Below, in pieces: positions 1-8,463 of a stretch of 64,000 nucleotides of DNA. The notes beneath the pieces were generated by a model. It was not told the DNA's origin. It worked only from the letters and a program-made list of their open reading frames with translations, and did not search any database. Location: assembly GCF_014655955.1 (NCBI RefSeq), contig NZ_BNBO01000040.1:1-64000 (forward strand), read 5' to 3'. This stretch comes from Kitasatospora indigofera. Lineage in GTDB: Bacteria > Actinomycetota > Actinomycetes > Streptomycetales > Streptomycetaceae. The translations under genes and the position numbers were made by a program. Position 1 is the stretch's first letter; every line of letters begins with the position of its first letter.

Positions 1-454
1 CCACCTGCCACCGCGACATACCCACACCGATACGGACCTGACCAAGCCCTACTAGTGGCGGCTCTCGGGGCCTGGCTGGTGTTCGAGGACGAGGCCGGGG
101 TGTCGATGACACCAGCTCGACGGCCCAATCGTCCTGATCTGGGACAACCTCAACACCCATCTGGCCGCCGGCATGAAGGAGTTCATCGCCGCCCAGGACT
201 GGCTGACCGTCTACCAGTTGCCCGCATACGCCCCCGATCTCAACCCGGTCGAGGGGATCTGGTCGCTGCTGCGGCGAGGGTTCCTGGCCAATGTCGCGTT
301 CGCCGACCCGGAGCACCTGGTGCGGACGGTCAGACGCGGCTTACGTAAGATTCAGTACCGCCCGCACCTCATCGACGGCTGCCTGGGCGGGACCGGACTG
401 GCCCTTGCCCCGCTGTCGACGACCACACGAGATCTCGGTCAGCACCCCATCTGA
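1..454 (+). pseudogene. IS630-family transposase remnant (internal deletion, 5' end outside the window)
   Basis: The remnant of a DDE transposase is split between two frames. Frame 1 is open from base 1 and carries the first catalytic block (FEDEAG). From about base 113 the second block continues in frame 2: LIWDNLNTH, then YAPDLNPVEGIWSLLRRG with the last acidic residue, ending at 454. The 70-80 residues normally found between the blocks are missing and the frame changes at the junction near 110-113, so the copy cannot make active transposase. The 5' part lies beyond the window. No clear terminal inverted repeat was found past base 454. The motifs are read directly; assignment to IS630 rests on known family spacing. 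Confidence 0.85.
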
Positions 455-499
455 GCTGCGATCACTTGCGCGGGCGAATGCAAGGTGATCACCGTACAG

Positions 500-781
500 C
501 TACGGCCGCCGCAGCGGTGTGAGAGCGAGGGCGGCGAGGTTGTGCGACGCCGTCGCCACCTGAACCGTATCGCGGTCAGCCGCAGCGAGCAGGTAGCCAG
601 CTGAGAACGAGGCGAGTTCGAGGTGGTCGAGCACCTGCTGGCGCCAAGCCGGGGCCTCGGCGGTCGTGAGCTCCTCGCGCAGCAGGTTGCTCACGAACTT
701 GTACTGCTGCCGGATCTCCCTCGGCGACGCCGGGTCGAACGGCTGGCCAGCCGAGGGCTGGACGGGAGGTTCAGGCGGCAC
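500..781 (-). CDS. Small hypothetical protein (93 aa)
   Basis: I do not recognise this gene. The GTG start at 781 is preceded by AGGAG five bases upstream; the longer open frame toward 1033 has no good ribosome site and an unnatural composition, so it was not used. The protein starts with a Pro-rich segment of about 20 residues. It is then probably helical, with the stretch REIRQQYKFVSNLLREEL followed by an Ala/Leu-rich C-terminus. It has no cysteines, membrane segment or signal peptide. It lies between the transposon remnant and the HAD gene, same strand as the latter but 300 bp downstream, so it is probably transcribed alone. Confidence 0.6.
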   Translation of the reverse strand: MPPEPPVQPSAGQPFDPASPREIRQQYKFVSNLLREELTTAEAPAWRQQVLDHLELASFSAGYLLAAADRDTVQVATASHNLAALALTPLRRP

Positions 782-1087
782 GTGATCTCCTGACTGCGCG
801 GTAACTTCGCTGCTGGGTGCTGGCTTCCGCAGGTCAGTGTGGCACGTTCGGCTAGTGCGCTGATCTCGGGCGGACGTCGGTGACCAGGCGCCTGAAGGGT
901 GGGCCACCCCTCCCGGCCACCACATCGTTGCCGAGCCCGGTCGGCTGTCATCGGCGTCTGCAGGCACACCGCGCTTACCCACGCGCCCAGTGAACCGAAG
1001 GTGCGTACGTCTTCGACGACTCGCGCGGCCCAAAGCCCACGGAGCGTCAGAGTTTGGGATCCCGGGAGCTACCAGGTCTGGACCTAT

Positions 1088-1720
1088 CTAGCTGGGCAGG
1101 ACGGCCTGAAGGGGGAGGGCGAGCCGCCGGGCGATGACGTGGGCCGTTTCTTCGCTGCCGGTGGCGTGAAGGGTGGCGATCCCGAGTGCTTCCGCCGGCG
1201 GAAGGTTCCTGGGGTGGTCATCCACGAAAAGGCACTCGTTCGCGCTCAGGCCAAGGCGCTCAAGGGTGAGGGTGTAGATCGCCGGGTCCGGTTTCGCGAT
1301 GCCTTCGTGGCCGCTGAGTACGTGGACATCAAAATGATCCCAGACCCCTGTTGCCAGGTAGGGGTCGTACGGGTCGAAGCCATAGGAGTTGGACAGCAAC
1401 GCGACCGCGATCCCGCTGGCTCGGGCCTGGCGGGCGACTTCCAGCATGGACGGAACGGCCTTGACCTGGGCGTGAACGCGGCCCATCAGGTTCTCCCCGT
1501 CGACGCCGATTATCGCAGCGGTCGCAGAGTTCCAAGCCGCCTGGGTCATACGGCCAAGTTCAAGCTCGACGTACAAAGCACGACCCACCGGATCGTCCTC
1601 CAGGGTGCTGCGCCAGGCGTCAGCGGGAAGGCCCGCCTTGGTGCACCAGGCCTGTGACGACCTACCGATCGGTGTGGTCATCACTCCCGCGAAGTCGAGG
1701 ATCAAACCGCGGTAGGGCAC
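1088..1720 (-). CDS. HAD-superfamily hydrolase
   Basis: 210 aa, the usual size for a small HAD phosphatase with an alpha-helical cap. All four motif blocks are visible: motif I LDFAGVMT with nucleophile Asp9, motif II LLSNS (108-112), the motif III Lys143 in IAKPDPAIY, and motif IV FVDDHPRN (165-172). The second Asp of the classical DxD motif is Ala11, as in some HAD subgroups, so phosphatase activity is likely but not certain. The substrate is unknown. The start is GTG at 1720 with AAGGAG eight bases upstream. The gene lies 35 bp downstream of the XRE regulator on the same strand and is probably cotranscribed with it. Confidence 0.85.
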   Translation of the reverse strand: MPYRGLILDFAGVMTTPIGRSSQAWCTKAGLPADAWRSTLEDDPVGRALYVELELGRMTQAAWNSATAAIIGVDGENLMGRVHAQVKAVPSMLEVARQARASGIAVALLSNSYGFDPYDPYLATGVWDHFDVHVLSGHEGIAKPDPAIYTLTLERLGLSANECLFVDDHPRNLPPAEALGIATLHATGSEETAHVIARRLALPLQAVLPS

Positions 1721-1755
1721 CTGGGTACTCCTTGCTGAGGTTTCGGGATCGGCGG

Positions 1756-2961
1756 TCAGTGACTGGTCGACGACATGCCTAGAATCGCCGACAGCTTCCT
1801 GATCCGACTGGTGCTTGCTTGCCCAGCCCTCTGGATGATGACACTAGGAATGGCCTGGTGGCGTGCCCAGTCCGGGTGGGCTTCGCAAACCTCTTGGAGC
1901 GTGTCCAGGGAGCTGTCCCACTGACGTGCGTCGCACTGGGCGAGCGCGACGTCGAGCCTCATCCGATTGTGGGCGGCCTGTGTCAGGCCGGATGGGTCGA
2001 ACCGGCGTACGAGGTCCAGGGCTCTGCCAGTGTTGCCGAGGGAGACGTTCACTCCCACAGCCTGCGCTCCGGCATAGGAGGGTCCGAACTGGAGCCCGTT
2101 GATGTAGACATCAGTCCCCAGCCGGGCGGCAACGGCGTGGGCCTGGGACAGGAGATCCGTGGCTCGCGAGGAGTCGCCGAGCCGCGAGGCAGCAACTGCG
2201 GCGAATGTGATGTTCTTGCCGTAGGCGGCGAGCCGACTCGATCCCTGCTCGGAGAAGCCGGGCTCGGCCGCAGCTGCCGCCCCCTCTGCCTCGGCGAGGG
2301 CCTGCTTCACGCGGCCATCCCGGAGAAGAACGCGAGCACGGGCTGAGCCAAGCATTGCACGGCGGACCGGATCGCCGGCAAGGTCCGCATAGCGGATGGC
2401 GTGGCCGACTGACGCATAGGCGAGGTCCCGAGATCCGAGGAAGTTCGCGATGAGCCCGGCGGCACGGTAAGCATCGGACAGCAACGCCATGGCGGCAGCC
2501 TCCTGTCCGGCTGGTGCTTCCCTCGTGTAGAGCGCCGCAGAGCGAAGCAGCGGGCCGACGAGGACGCCGGCCTCGGCATAGGAACCGCGCCAGTAGACAC
2601 GCCACATACGTGCGGCGGCTTCCGCCAGGTCGGCTGCTCCGGGAGCGATGTCCTCCGCCGGGTCCAGCAGGATCCCGGACGCGATGTCGTGGACGCTGCG
2701 GGAGAGGTCACGGAGCATCGCTCGCTCGTCCGTCGACATCCCCCGCTTTGGCGTCTGGTGCCCCAGGATCACTGCGACTTCAGTGTGGAGTGCCTCCGCG
2801 ATTCGCAGCAGCGTAGGAAGTGACACGTTGCCCCCCTGCTCGGCCTTCTGGATCGTGGAGAAGGACAGCCCGCTTCGCTCCGCGAGCTGGGCCTGGGTGC
2901 AGTTCTTGCCACGAAGCATCTTGATGCGCTCGCCCGTGCTGAACTCTGCCCACTGCGCCAT
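1756..2961 (-). CDS. XRE-family transcriptional regulator with TPR-like sensor region
   Basis: 401 aa. Residues about 10-65 form a lambda-repressor type helix-turn-helix (TQAQLAERSGLSFSTIQKAE). The remaining 330 residues are Ala/Leu-rich paired helices typical of the TPR-like C-terminal halves of Streptomyces regulators, which usually bind a peptide or small ligand. No membrane segment is present. It precedes the HAD hydrolase by 35 bp, and the intergenic space toward 3277 would hold the promoter. The ligand and targets cannot be read from the sequence. Family assignment is firm; any link between the regulator and the HAD substrate is inference. Confidence 0.85.
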   Translation of the reverse strand: MAQWAEFSTGERIKMLRGKNCTQAQLAERSGLSFSTIQKAEQGGNVSLPTLLRIAEALHTEVAVILGHQTPKRGMSTDERAMLRDLSRSVHDIASGILLDPAEDIAPGAADLAEAAARMWRVYWRGSYAEAGVLVGPLLRSAALYTREAPAGQEAAAMALLSDAYRAAGLIANFLGSRDLAYASVGHAIRYADLAGDPVRRAMLGSARARVLLRDGRVKQALAEAEGAAAAAEPGFSEQGSSRLAAYGKNITFAAVAASRLGDSSRATDLLSQAHAVAARLGTDVYINGLQFGPSYAGAQAVGVNVSLGNTGRALDLVRRFDPSGLTQAAHNRMRLDVALAQCDARQWDSSLDTLQEVCEAHPDWARHQAIPSVIIQRAGQASTSRIRKLSAILGMSSTSH

Positions 2962-3276
2962 CCCGCACTCCCTACCTCGCTGCTAAACCTGAGGCAGCCA
3001 ACATCTGGTCTGCTCGTCCGAGCGTGAGCCCCCTGCCAACGACCGGTTGGACAGTGTGATCGCCTGCATCAAGACCGCTGGCCGGGGCCCTTGGCGACAC
3101 GTCCTATCTTCACTCGCGGAACAGCTCGAGGGCACCCAGTCCGATGAAATCGAGCCGCGTGGATGACGAGCGCCACTCAAATACGCACGCTCCATGAGCA
3201 TTTGGCGTGCCATGGACCGTGGAAGTCCTACGCAGCGTCCGTTCCACTGTCTCGGGACGTCAGCGAGTGTTGTCTC

Positions 3277-3651
3277 ATGCTTCAGGAACCCCCGCACTTG
3301 CCCGTTGGACGGGTGTCTGTCGCGCTCTACGTAGTCACCAACGATCCCACCCTCGCGGAAGCCCTTGCCGAGCACTGCCGGCGATACGCCGAGGCCCGCG
3401 AGTGGGACGTAGCGGTCTGCGCAGAGGACCAGCTCCCGGAGCAACCGCTTGACCAGCGGACGGGCTGGAACAGCGTCACGGCTGCACTGTCCGGTGGGTC
3501 TGCCAGCGGCATCGTCACCTGGACCCGGTCCATGGTCGCCGCTACCGGTGATTCCTGGGACCAACTGGCCGCGCTCGTCGCGGACCGCGGTGCATTTCTG
3601 GCGGCTGCCGCGCTGGACACGCCTGACGGCCGTACCCATCTCGCCCAGTGA
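3277..3651 (+). CDS. Small resolvase-N-terminal-like protein
   Basis: About 124 aa if started at ATG 3277. An in-frame ATG at 3163 would add 38 residues of unlikely composition, and neither start has a strong ribosome site. The pattern resembles the N-terminal fold of serine recombinases: an opening beta strand VALYVVTND, a helix, a RTGW segment, and SASGIVTWTRSMVA where resolvases carry their DRL.R block. The catalytic serine region and the DNA-binding tail are absent, so it is unlikely to recombine DNA. Such short resolvase-like proteins are common in streptomycetes and have no known function. It lies just upstream of the ATPase gene at 3722. Confidence 0.6.
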   Translation: MLQEPPHLPVGRVSVALYVVTNDPTLAEALAEHCRRYAEAREWDVAVCAEDQLPEQPLDQRTGWNSVTAALSGGSASGIVTWTRSMVAATGDSWDQLAALVADRGAFLAAAALDTPDGRTHLAQ

Positions 3652-3721
3652 ACTCATTCGAGGTGAACAACCCAAGCCCGGTCAGAGCAGTATCCAAGAC
3701 GACTATCACGTCGGGAGACAC

Positions 3722-4240
3722 ATGAACGCGCTCGAACGGACAGTCGGACCCGGACTTGTCAGCCTGCTATCCACGAGCGACCCCGCCGCGGGTAGCCGCA
3801 GCGAGCCGTGTCTGCGCAGACATTGGTGCGAGCTCGCGCTGGCTCCCCTGGCTGAGTCGGTTACCGAAGCCCGGAGGTTCGCCGGAAACACCGTGGCAGG
3901 CTGGGGATTGGACGCAAGTGTGGCTCAGTGCGTGCAGCTGGTGTTGAGCGAATTGGTCACCAATGCGGTCCGCCACAGCCTCGGCCAGAGGACCGGCTTC
4001 GAGATTCGTCTTCGGATCGTATACACGCCCGGAGTGCTCGCGATCGGGGTATCGGACCCGCACCCCGGCACCCCGGTGCTGCGCCCCGTGAGTCTGACTC
4101 AGACGCACGGCAGGGGCCTGCTGCTGGTGGATGCCTACTGCGACGAGTGGACGGTGCTCCCCGGCGCCGACGGCGGCAAGCAGGTCTGCGCCTTCTGGGC
4201 CCTCCCTGCCGCGCCCCTGGCCCCCGGCCACAGCACCTGA
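3722..4240 (+). CDS. ATP-binding protein, anti-sigma/HATPase_c_2 type
   Basis: 172 aa, typical of the short RsbW-like ATPases of actinomycetes. The N box is visible in LVLSELVTNAVRHS (about residues 75-90), the G1-like block in VSDPHPG, and a G2-like block in HGRGLLLVDAYCDEW. The protein ends after the kinase fold and has no sensor domain. Such proteins phosphorylate or sequester an anti-anti-sigma partner; no such partner is seen nearby. The ATG at 3722 has GGGAG upstream. The gene stands 90 bp before the DUF6624-like gene that leads into the conservon and may be part of the same signalling unit. Confidence 0.85.
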   Translation: MNALERTVGPGLVSLLSTSDPAAGSRSEPCLRRHWCELALAPLAESVTEARRFAGNTVAGWGLDASVAQCVQLVLSELVTNAVRHSLGQRTGFEIRLRIVYTPGVLAIGVSDPHPGTPVLRPVSLTQTHGRGLLLVDAYCDEWTVLPGADGGKQVCAFWALPAAPLAPGHST

Positions 4241-4329
4241 ATACCACTCGGCGCCTGACCGCCACGCCTCTCAACTCGCTGCCTGGCCTGGCCGGTTCTT
4301 CCACCTTCACCACGATCCCTGGGGAGACG

Positions 4330-4944
4330 ATGAGTAACACTTGGGCCCAGAGGGGCCGTACGCGTCGCGGCCTGCTGTCGCGTCTCGGCGGCCGGCTGCC
4401 GAGTTATCCGCTGGGTTCGCCGGGCGGCCGCCCGCGGCACGGCGCGGCTGCCAATGCCGGTCCGGTCCGGGGACGGGCGACCGCCGTCCACGCCGCGGTT
4501 CCAGTGGCGGACCCCTGGCACGAGGTCACGCTCGACACCATGCTCAAGGAGACCCTGGTCCTCCTCGCGGAGGCCGTGGAGCGAAAGGACCATGCGCTCA
4601 CCAGGTCCGGCCACTACGCGGCCGGCGAGGCCGTGGTCGTGGACGCCCGCCACGCCGTCGGCGAGTTGCTCGCACTCGTCGAGGAGCACGGGTGGCCGAC
4701 CCTGGCCAGGGTGGGGCGCGACGGCTGCGACGCCGCGCTGGTGATCGCCTACCACGCCCGCACCGACGAGAAGAGGCGGATGCTGCCCGCCCTGGCGCGG
4801 GCCGCCGCCACCGGCGGGGTCCCCGAGTCTCATCTGATAGACCTCAGCGTCCTGATCACCCTCGCCTCGGGCGCACCGCTGTACGACCCGACCGGCCCCG
4901 ACCTGGGTACGGGCCGCCTCGACGCCGCAGGAGTGGCGCGATGA
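4330..4944 (+). CDS. DUF6624-like protein leading the conservon operon
   Basis: 204 aa. The first 60 residues are Arg/Gly-rich and probably disordered. Residues 75-190 resemble the DUF6624 family, with EEHGWPTLARVG, then VIAYHARTDEKRRMLPAL and a late SGAPLYD segment. The family has no established activity. The ATG at 4330 is preceded by GGGGAG. The stop overlaps the start of the sensor ATPase by four bases (ATGA), so translation is coupled to the conservon. Its place at the head of the operon suggests an accessory role in that signalling complex, which is inference only. Confidence 0.7.
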   Translation: MSNTWAQRGRTRRGLLSRLGGRLPSYPLGSPGGRPRHGAAANAGPVRGRATAVHAAVPVADPWHEVTLDTMLKETLVLLAEAVERKDHALTRSGHYAAGEAVVVDARHAVGELLALVEEHGWPTLARVGRDGCDAALVIAYHARTDEKRRMLPALARAAATGGVPESHLIDLSVLITLASGAPLYDPTGPDLGTGRLDAAGVAR

Positions 4945-6368
4945 CCCACCACGAGCGGCCGGACGGCGCAAGCGGCAGCCGCCACCGCAAGGCCGCGCCC
5001 TCTGACACGGCTGATGCTGGCCTGCGTTCGAGCCTTACCCGCCTTGCTCTGGTACCCGCCGCCACGATGACGGCGCTCGGTGCGACTGCCACCGTCGTCC
5101 CCGGGCTGACCAGCTCGCCGGTTCTGTCAGGTTCAGCCCCCGCGGGGCTGGTGCTGGGGGCCGCGGTCGTCCTGGCGGCGGCCCGGCGCCGTGCCCGCAC
5201 GCTGGCCCTGAGGGCGGACGCGGCGATCACGGCCAAGGAGGCCGCGGCGGAGCAGAGGATCGCTCATCTGACCCGTTTGCTGGAGGGTGCGCAGGCGCTA
5301 GCGGCGCGGGCCGATGGCGATCACCTGGTCGATGTGCTGCTCAACCTGGCCCGGCGGATCCAGGCCTTGGTCTCCAGGGAGCTCGACGAGCTGGACGCGC
5401 TGGAGCGGGAGGTGGAGGACCCGGAGCTGCTGGCGGCCCTGTTTCGGGTTGATCATCTCGTGACGCGCTCAAGGCGCCATGTGGAGAGCCTCGCGGTGCT
5501 CTGCGGCGCGGTTCCGCGACGTGCGCACGGCCCGGTCCTGCTGTCCGCGGTTCTTCGCCAGGCGGTGGCCGAGATCGAGCACTACCGGCGCGTGCGGATC
5601 GTGGTGCCGGTCGGGTGCACGGTGCACGGCCATGCCGTCGCCGATGTCGTCCACCTGCTGGCCGAGCTGTTCGAGAACGCCACCAGATTCTCGCCACCTG
5701 ACCAGCCGGTTACCGTGCGGGTCCGGGAAGCGAGCGCCGGCCTGGTGATCGAGGTCGACGACCACGGCCTGGGAATCCCGTCGGAGCAGCTCGCCCATGT
5801 GGAGCGCGTTCTGTCGGCCGCAGACGACGAGCCCCTGGGTGAGCTGTTGCGCGACGGTCGCATCGGTCTGCTCGTCGTTGCCCGGCTTGCCCGTCGGCAC
5901 GACGTCCTGGTCCGGCTCCAGCCCAATTTCTACGGCGGAACACAGGCGCTGGTCCTGCTGCCGTACGCCCTGCTGGAGACCGGCCCGGCGTGGTCCGCCG
6001 CTACCGCGCCTCAGGTAACGCCACAGCCCGCCGTCGGGGCGGCCCCGGTGACCTACCGCGCCCCGGCCACCGCCAGCATCGCGGCGGCTGAGCACCGCCC
6101 GCCCGGCACGACGCCGCTATGGCCCGTCGGTGTGCCGCAGATCCTCTCGGCGGATGCACCGCCCGTTGCCGACGGCGCCAGACCCGCCTTGCCGCGGCGG
6201 GTCGGCACCCACCTCGCGCCCCAGCTGTACCGGCAGGCCGCGAGCACGGACGACGCCGTGGTGGCGCCGGACACCAGTCTGATGGCGCGCTTCGCGGACG
6301 GCGTCCGCCGTGCCACGCCAGATCCTCGCCCCCTCCACACCTCTCTCCCCAGGAGCTTCGATGAGTGA
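4941..6368 (+). CDS. cvnA: Conservon sensor-like ATPase (CvnA type)
   Basis: 475 aa, membrane-anchored histidine-kinase-like protein, the first component of actinomycete conservons. Two hydrophobic segments lie at about residues 33-80, then a helical dimerisation region, then the HATPase domain with ELFENATRFSPP near residue 242 and EVDDHGLGIP. The C-terminal 150 residues are Pro/Ala-rich and low complexity. It is shorter than many CvnA proteins because almost no extracellular loop is present, so it may not sense an external ligand. It starts with ATG overlapping the upstream stop and ends inside the start of the next gene, giving tight coupling to the roadblock partner. Confidence 0.9.
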   Translation: MTHHERPDGASGSRHRKAAPSDTADAGLRSSLTRLALVPAATMTALGATATVVPGLTSSPVLSGSAPAGLVLGAAVVLAAARRRARTLALRADAAITAKEAAAEQRIAHLTRLLEGAQALAARADGDHLVDVLLNLARRIQALVSRELDELDALEREVEDPELLAALFRVDHLVTRSRRHVESLAVLCGAVPRRAHGPVLLSAVLRQAVAEIEHYRRVRIVVPVGCTVHGHAVADVVHLLAELFENATRFSPPDQPVTVRVREASAGLVIEVDDHGLGIPSEQLAHVERVLSAADDEPLGELLRDGRIGLLVVARLARRHDVLVRLQPNFYGGTQALVLLPYALLETGPAWSAATAPQVTPQPAVGAAPVTYRAPATASIAAAEHRPPGTTPLWPVGVPQILSADAPPVADGARPALPRRVGTHLAPQLYRQAASTDDAVVAPDTSLMARFADGVRRATPDPRPLHTSLPRSFDE

Positions 6369-6792
6369 CGCCTTCCCCCGCCAGTCGCCCGACCTTGACT
6401 GGCTCTTGGCCCAGTTCATCGCCGAGACCCCGAACGCCAGGTCGGCCGTTGTGGCGTCCACCGACGGCGTGCGCAAGCACACCCATGGCCTGAGCACCGA
6501 GGACAGTGACCGGATCGCGGCCGTGGTCACCGGCCTCGTCTCCGTCAGCAAGGGCGTCCGCCAGCTGGAGGGCCCCGCATCCGGCCCGGTCGCCCAGGTG
6601 ATCGTCCAGTTCCACGGCTGCTACCTGTTCGTGGTCGCCGCAGGGGCCGGCACGGTTCTCGGGGTGATCGCCGAACCGACGGCCGATCCGGGGCAGATCG
6701 GCCACGCGATGACACTGCTGGTCAAGAGCATCTCGCCGTTCCTCACCACACCGGCCCGGGGCGATCTCGCCTCCACCGGCACCCCCGGGTGA
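6361..6792 (+). CDS. cvnB: Roadblock/LC7 domain protein (CvnB type)
   Basis: 143 aa. It matches the roadblock/LC7 fold of conservon second components, with LDWLLAQFIAETPNARSAVV at the start and GCYLFVVAAGAGTVLGVIA in the middle. In characterised systems this protein acts with the partner GTPase, as MglB does with MglA, and may serve as its GTPase-activating factor. Its ATG overlaps the end of cvnA by eight bases and is preceded by AGGAG. The short Gly/Thr-rich tail is unremarkable. Order and spacing match typical conservons, so the assignment is secure. Confidence 0.92.
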   Translation: MSDAFPRQSPDLDWLLAQFIAETPNARSAVVASTDGVRKHTHGLSTEDSDRIAAVVTGLVSVSKGVRQLEGPASGPVAQVIVQFHGCYLFVVAAGAGTVLGVIAEPTADPGQIGHAMTLLVKSISPFLTTPARGDLASTGTPG

Positions 6793-6799
6793 GCTGACG

Positions 6800-7168
6800 A
6801 TGCGCACCGGCGACCGGACGCCCTGGGTGGTCGAGCCCGTGAGCGGCCCTCGGCCCTACGTCGTCACCGGCGGCCGTACCCACTCCACCCACGACCTGGA
6901 CCTCGCCTCACTGGTCAAGGCCAGCCAGGCCGGACGCGGCATGGAGTTGGAGAGCGAGCACGAGCTCGCGTTCAGGCTGTGCCTGCACGGGCCGGTGTCC
7001 GTGGCCGAGCTGGCCGCGCGGATGCGCCTTCCGGTGCAGGTCGTCAAGGTCCTGCTGTCCGACCTGCTGTCCGCGGGCGCCATGGTGCCAGCGATGCCGA
7101 CCGTCACCGTCAACCCGGCCGACCCCGAGATCCTGGAGCGCGTCCTTGTCGCCCTACGCACCCTCTGA
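6800..7168 (+). CDS. cvnC: DUF742 protein (CvnC type)
   Basis: 122 aa with the hallmarks of DUF742: an N-terminal VVEPVSGPRPYVVTGGRT block, then a winged-helix-like segment in which VAELAARMRLPVQVVKVLLS forms the recognition pair, ending just inside the GTPase gene. CvnC proteins bind the other conservon parts at the membrane; direct DNA binding has not been shown for most. The start is ATG, seven bases after the cvnB stop. The 3' end overlaps the GTPase start by 23 bases, an unusually long overlap that would couple their translation. Confidence 0.92.
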   Translation: MRTGDRTPWVVEPVSGPRPYVVTGGRTHSTHDLDLASLVKASQAGRGMELESEHELAFRLCLHGPVSVAELAARMRLPVQVVKVLLSDLLSAGAMVPAMPTVTVNPADPEILERVLVALRTL

Positions 7169-7751
7169 CGACGCGCTGACCCCGTTGAAGATCGTCATCG
7201 CCGGCGGCTTCGGGGTCGGCAAGACCACCATGGTCGGCGCCGTCAGCGAGATCGAACCGCTCTCCACCGAGGAGACTCTGACGATCGCCAGCGCGGGCCT
7301 GGACCGCCTCGACGGCATCGACTGCAAGGCGACGACCACCGTCACCATGGACTTCGGCCGGATCACCTTCCCCGCTCACGGCCTGGTGCTGCTGCTGTTC
7401 GGCACACCGGGCCAGGAACGGTTCTGGTTCATGTGGGATGACCTCGCCCACGGTGCCGTCGGCGCGATCGTCCTCGTCGACACCCGCCGCCTCCAGGACG
7501 CCTTCCCCGCCGTCGAGTTCTTCGAACGGCGGGCCACCCCCTTCCTGATCGCCGTCAACCACTTCGACGGCACCCACCGCTACACCCCGCTGGAGGTCCG
7601 CGAAGCCCTCGGCCTGCGCGCGGACACCCCGGTCCTTACCTGCGACGCCCGATCCAGGGAGTCAGCCCGCGCGGTCCTCACCGCCCTGGTCGGCCACGCC
7701 CAGCGCCTCGCCGTCCCGCACCGCCCCCTGCCGTCCGCCTCACCCGCCTAG
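7146..7751 (+). CDS. cvnD: Ras-like GTPase (CvnD type)
   Basis: 201 aa small GTPase of the conservon/MglA-like class. The G1 P-loop is GGFGVGKTT (residues 20-28), with Lys26. G3 is GTPGQERF, where the usual Asp of DxxG is absent, as in other CvnD proteins. G4 is NHFD in place of NKxD. The start is TTG at 7146, inside cvnC. Together with cvnA-C it forms a membrane-associated switch thought to control development or secondary metabolism in streptomycetes. Residues are read directly; the role is known only for a few conservons and is inferred here. Confidence 0.92.
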   Translation: MSPYAPSDDALTPLKIVIAGGFGVGKTTMVGAVSEIEPLSTEETLTIASAGLDRLDGIDCKATTTVTMDFGRITFPAHGLVLLLFGTPGQERFWFMWDDLAHGAVGAIVLVDTRRLQDAFPAVEFFERRATPFLIAVNHFDGTHRYTPLEVREALGLRADTPVLTCDARSRESARAVLTALVGHAQRLAVPHRPLPSASPA

Positions 7752-7761
7752 GGAGCCCGCC

Positions 7762-8361
7762 TTGACGACATTCGACTTCGCCGCCGGCCACCAACCGCTC
7801 ACCCCGCCCGATCCCGACCTCGACCGCCGCCGGGCGCGCCTCCAGGCCCTCGGCCTCGGAGATGAGCGGCCGATTGCAGACCTCGACCATCTCGCCCGAA
7901 ATCTCGCCCGCACGGCAGCCAACCTCATCGGCATCGCCAACGCTCCCTTCGCCATGGTCAACGTGATCACCGGCCACCAGTTCTTCGCCGGACTGTATGA
8001 ACCCGCCCCGACCACAACCGGCATCGGCCCCCAGACGGCCCGCCCCGCGAGCATCGTCGGGCGGATCATGTCCCGCGATCACGGCTACTGCCCGCACGTC
8101 ATCAACCGGCGCACCGCCCTGGTCCTGGACGACGTGTGCGCCTTCGCGCGCTTCAAATCCAACCCGGTCGCCGACGAACTCGGCATCCGCACCTACCTCG
8201 GCGCCCCGCTGATCGACGAGCAGTCGGGGACTGTCCTTGGAACCGTGTGCGTCGTCGACACCCAGCCGCGCCCCTGGGGCCGGCCGGGCCTGGCCCTCAT
8301 CAAGGACTTCCGCGACCAGGCGATGGCCCGCATCCGTCAGGCCGACCACCACACCTGGTAG
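7762..8361 (+). CDS. GAF-domain protein
   Basis: 199 aa. A single GAF domain covers about residues 45-190, seen in the strand NAPFAMVNVITGHQFFAGLY, the CPHVI segment and the closing LGTVCVVDTQPRPW. No output domain (GGDEF, kinase or HTH) is attached, so it probably acts as a free sensor module binding a small molecule or chromophore. Two cysteines (CPH and VCVVD) could hold a ligand, but the sequence does not show which. It begins with TTG ten bases after the GTPase stop, with AGGGAG upstream, and is therefore part of the conservon operon. Confidence 0.85.
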   Translation: MTTFDFAAGHQPLTPPDPDLDRRRARLQALGLGDERPIADLDHLARNLARTAANLIGIANAPFAMVNVITGHQFFAGLYEPAPTTTGIGPQTARPASIVGRIMSRDHGYCPHVINRRTALVLDDVCAFARFKSNPVADELGIRTYLGAPLIDEQSGTVLGTVCVVDTQPRPWGRPGLALIKDFRDQAMARIRQADHHTW

Positions 8362-8463
8362 CACCAGCCCGCTGCAAGACCGCCGGAAGAGCGGCCCGCA
8401 CATCCACGCAACCCAGTCCACAGACGCTGACCGCACGAGTGACCGAAGCGAAAGGAGCACAGA

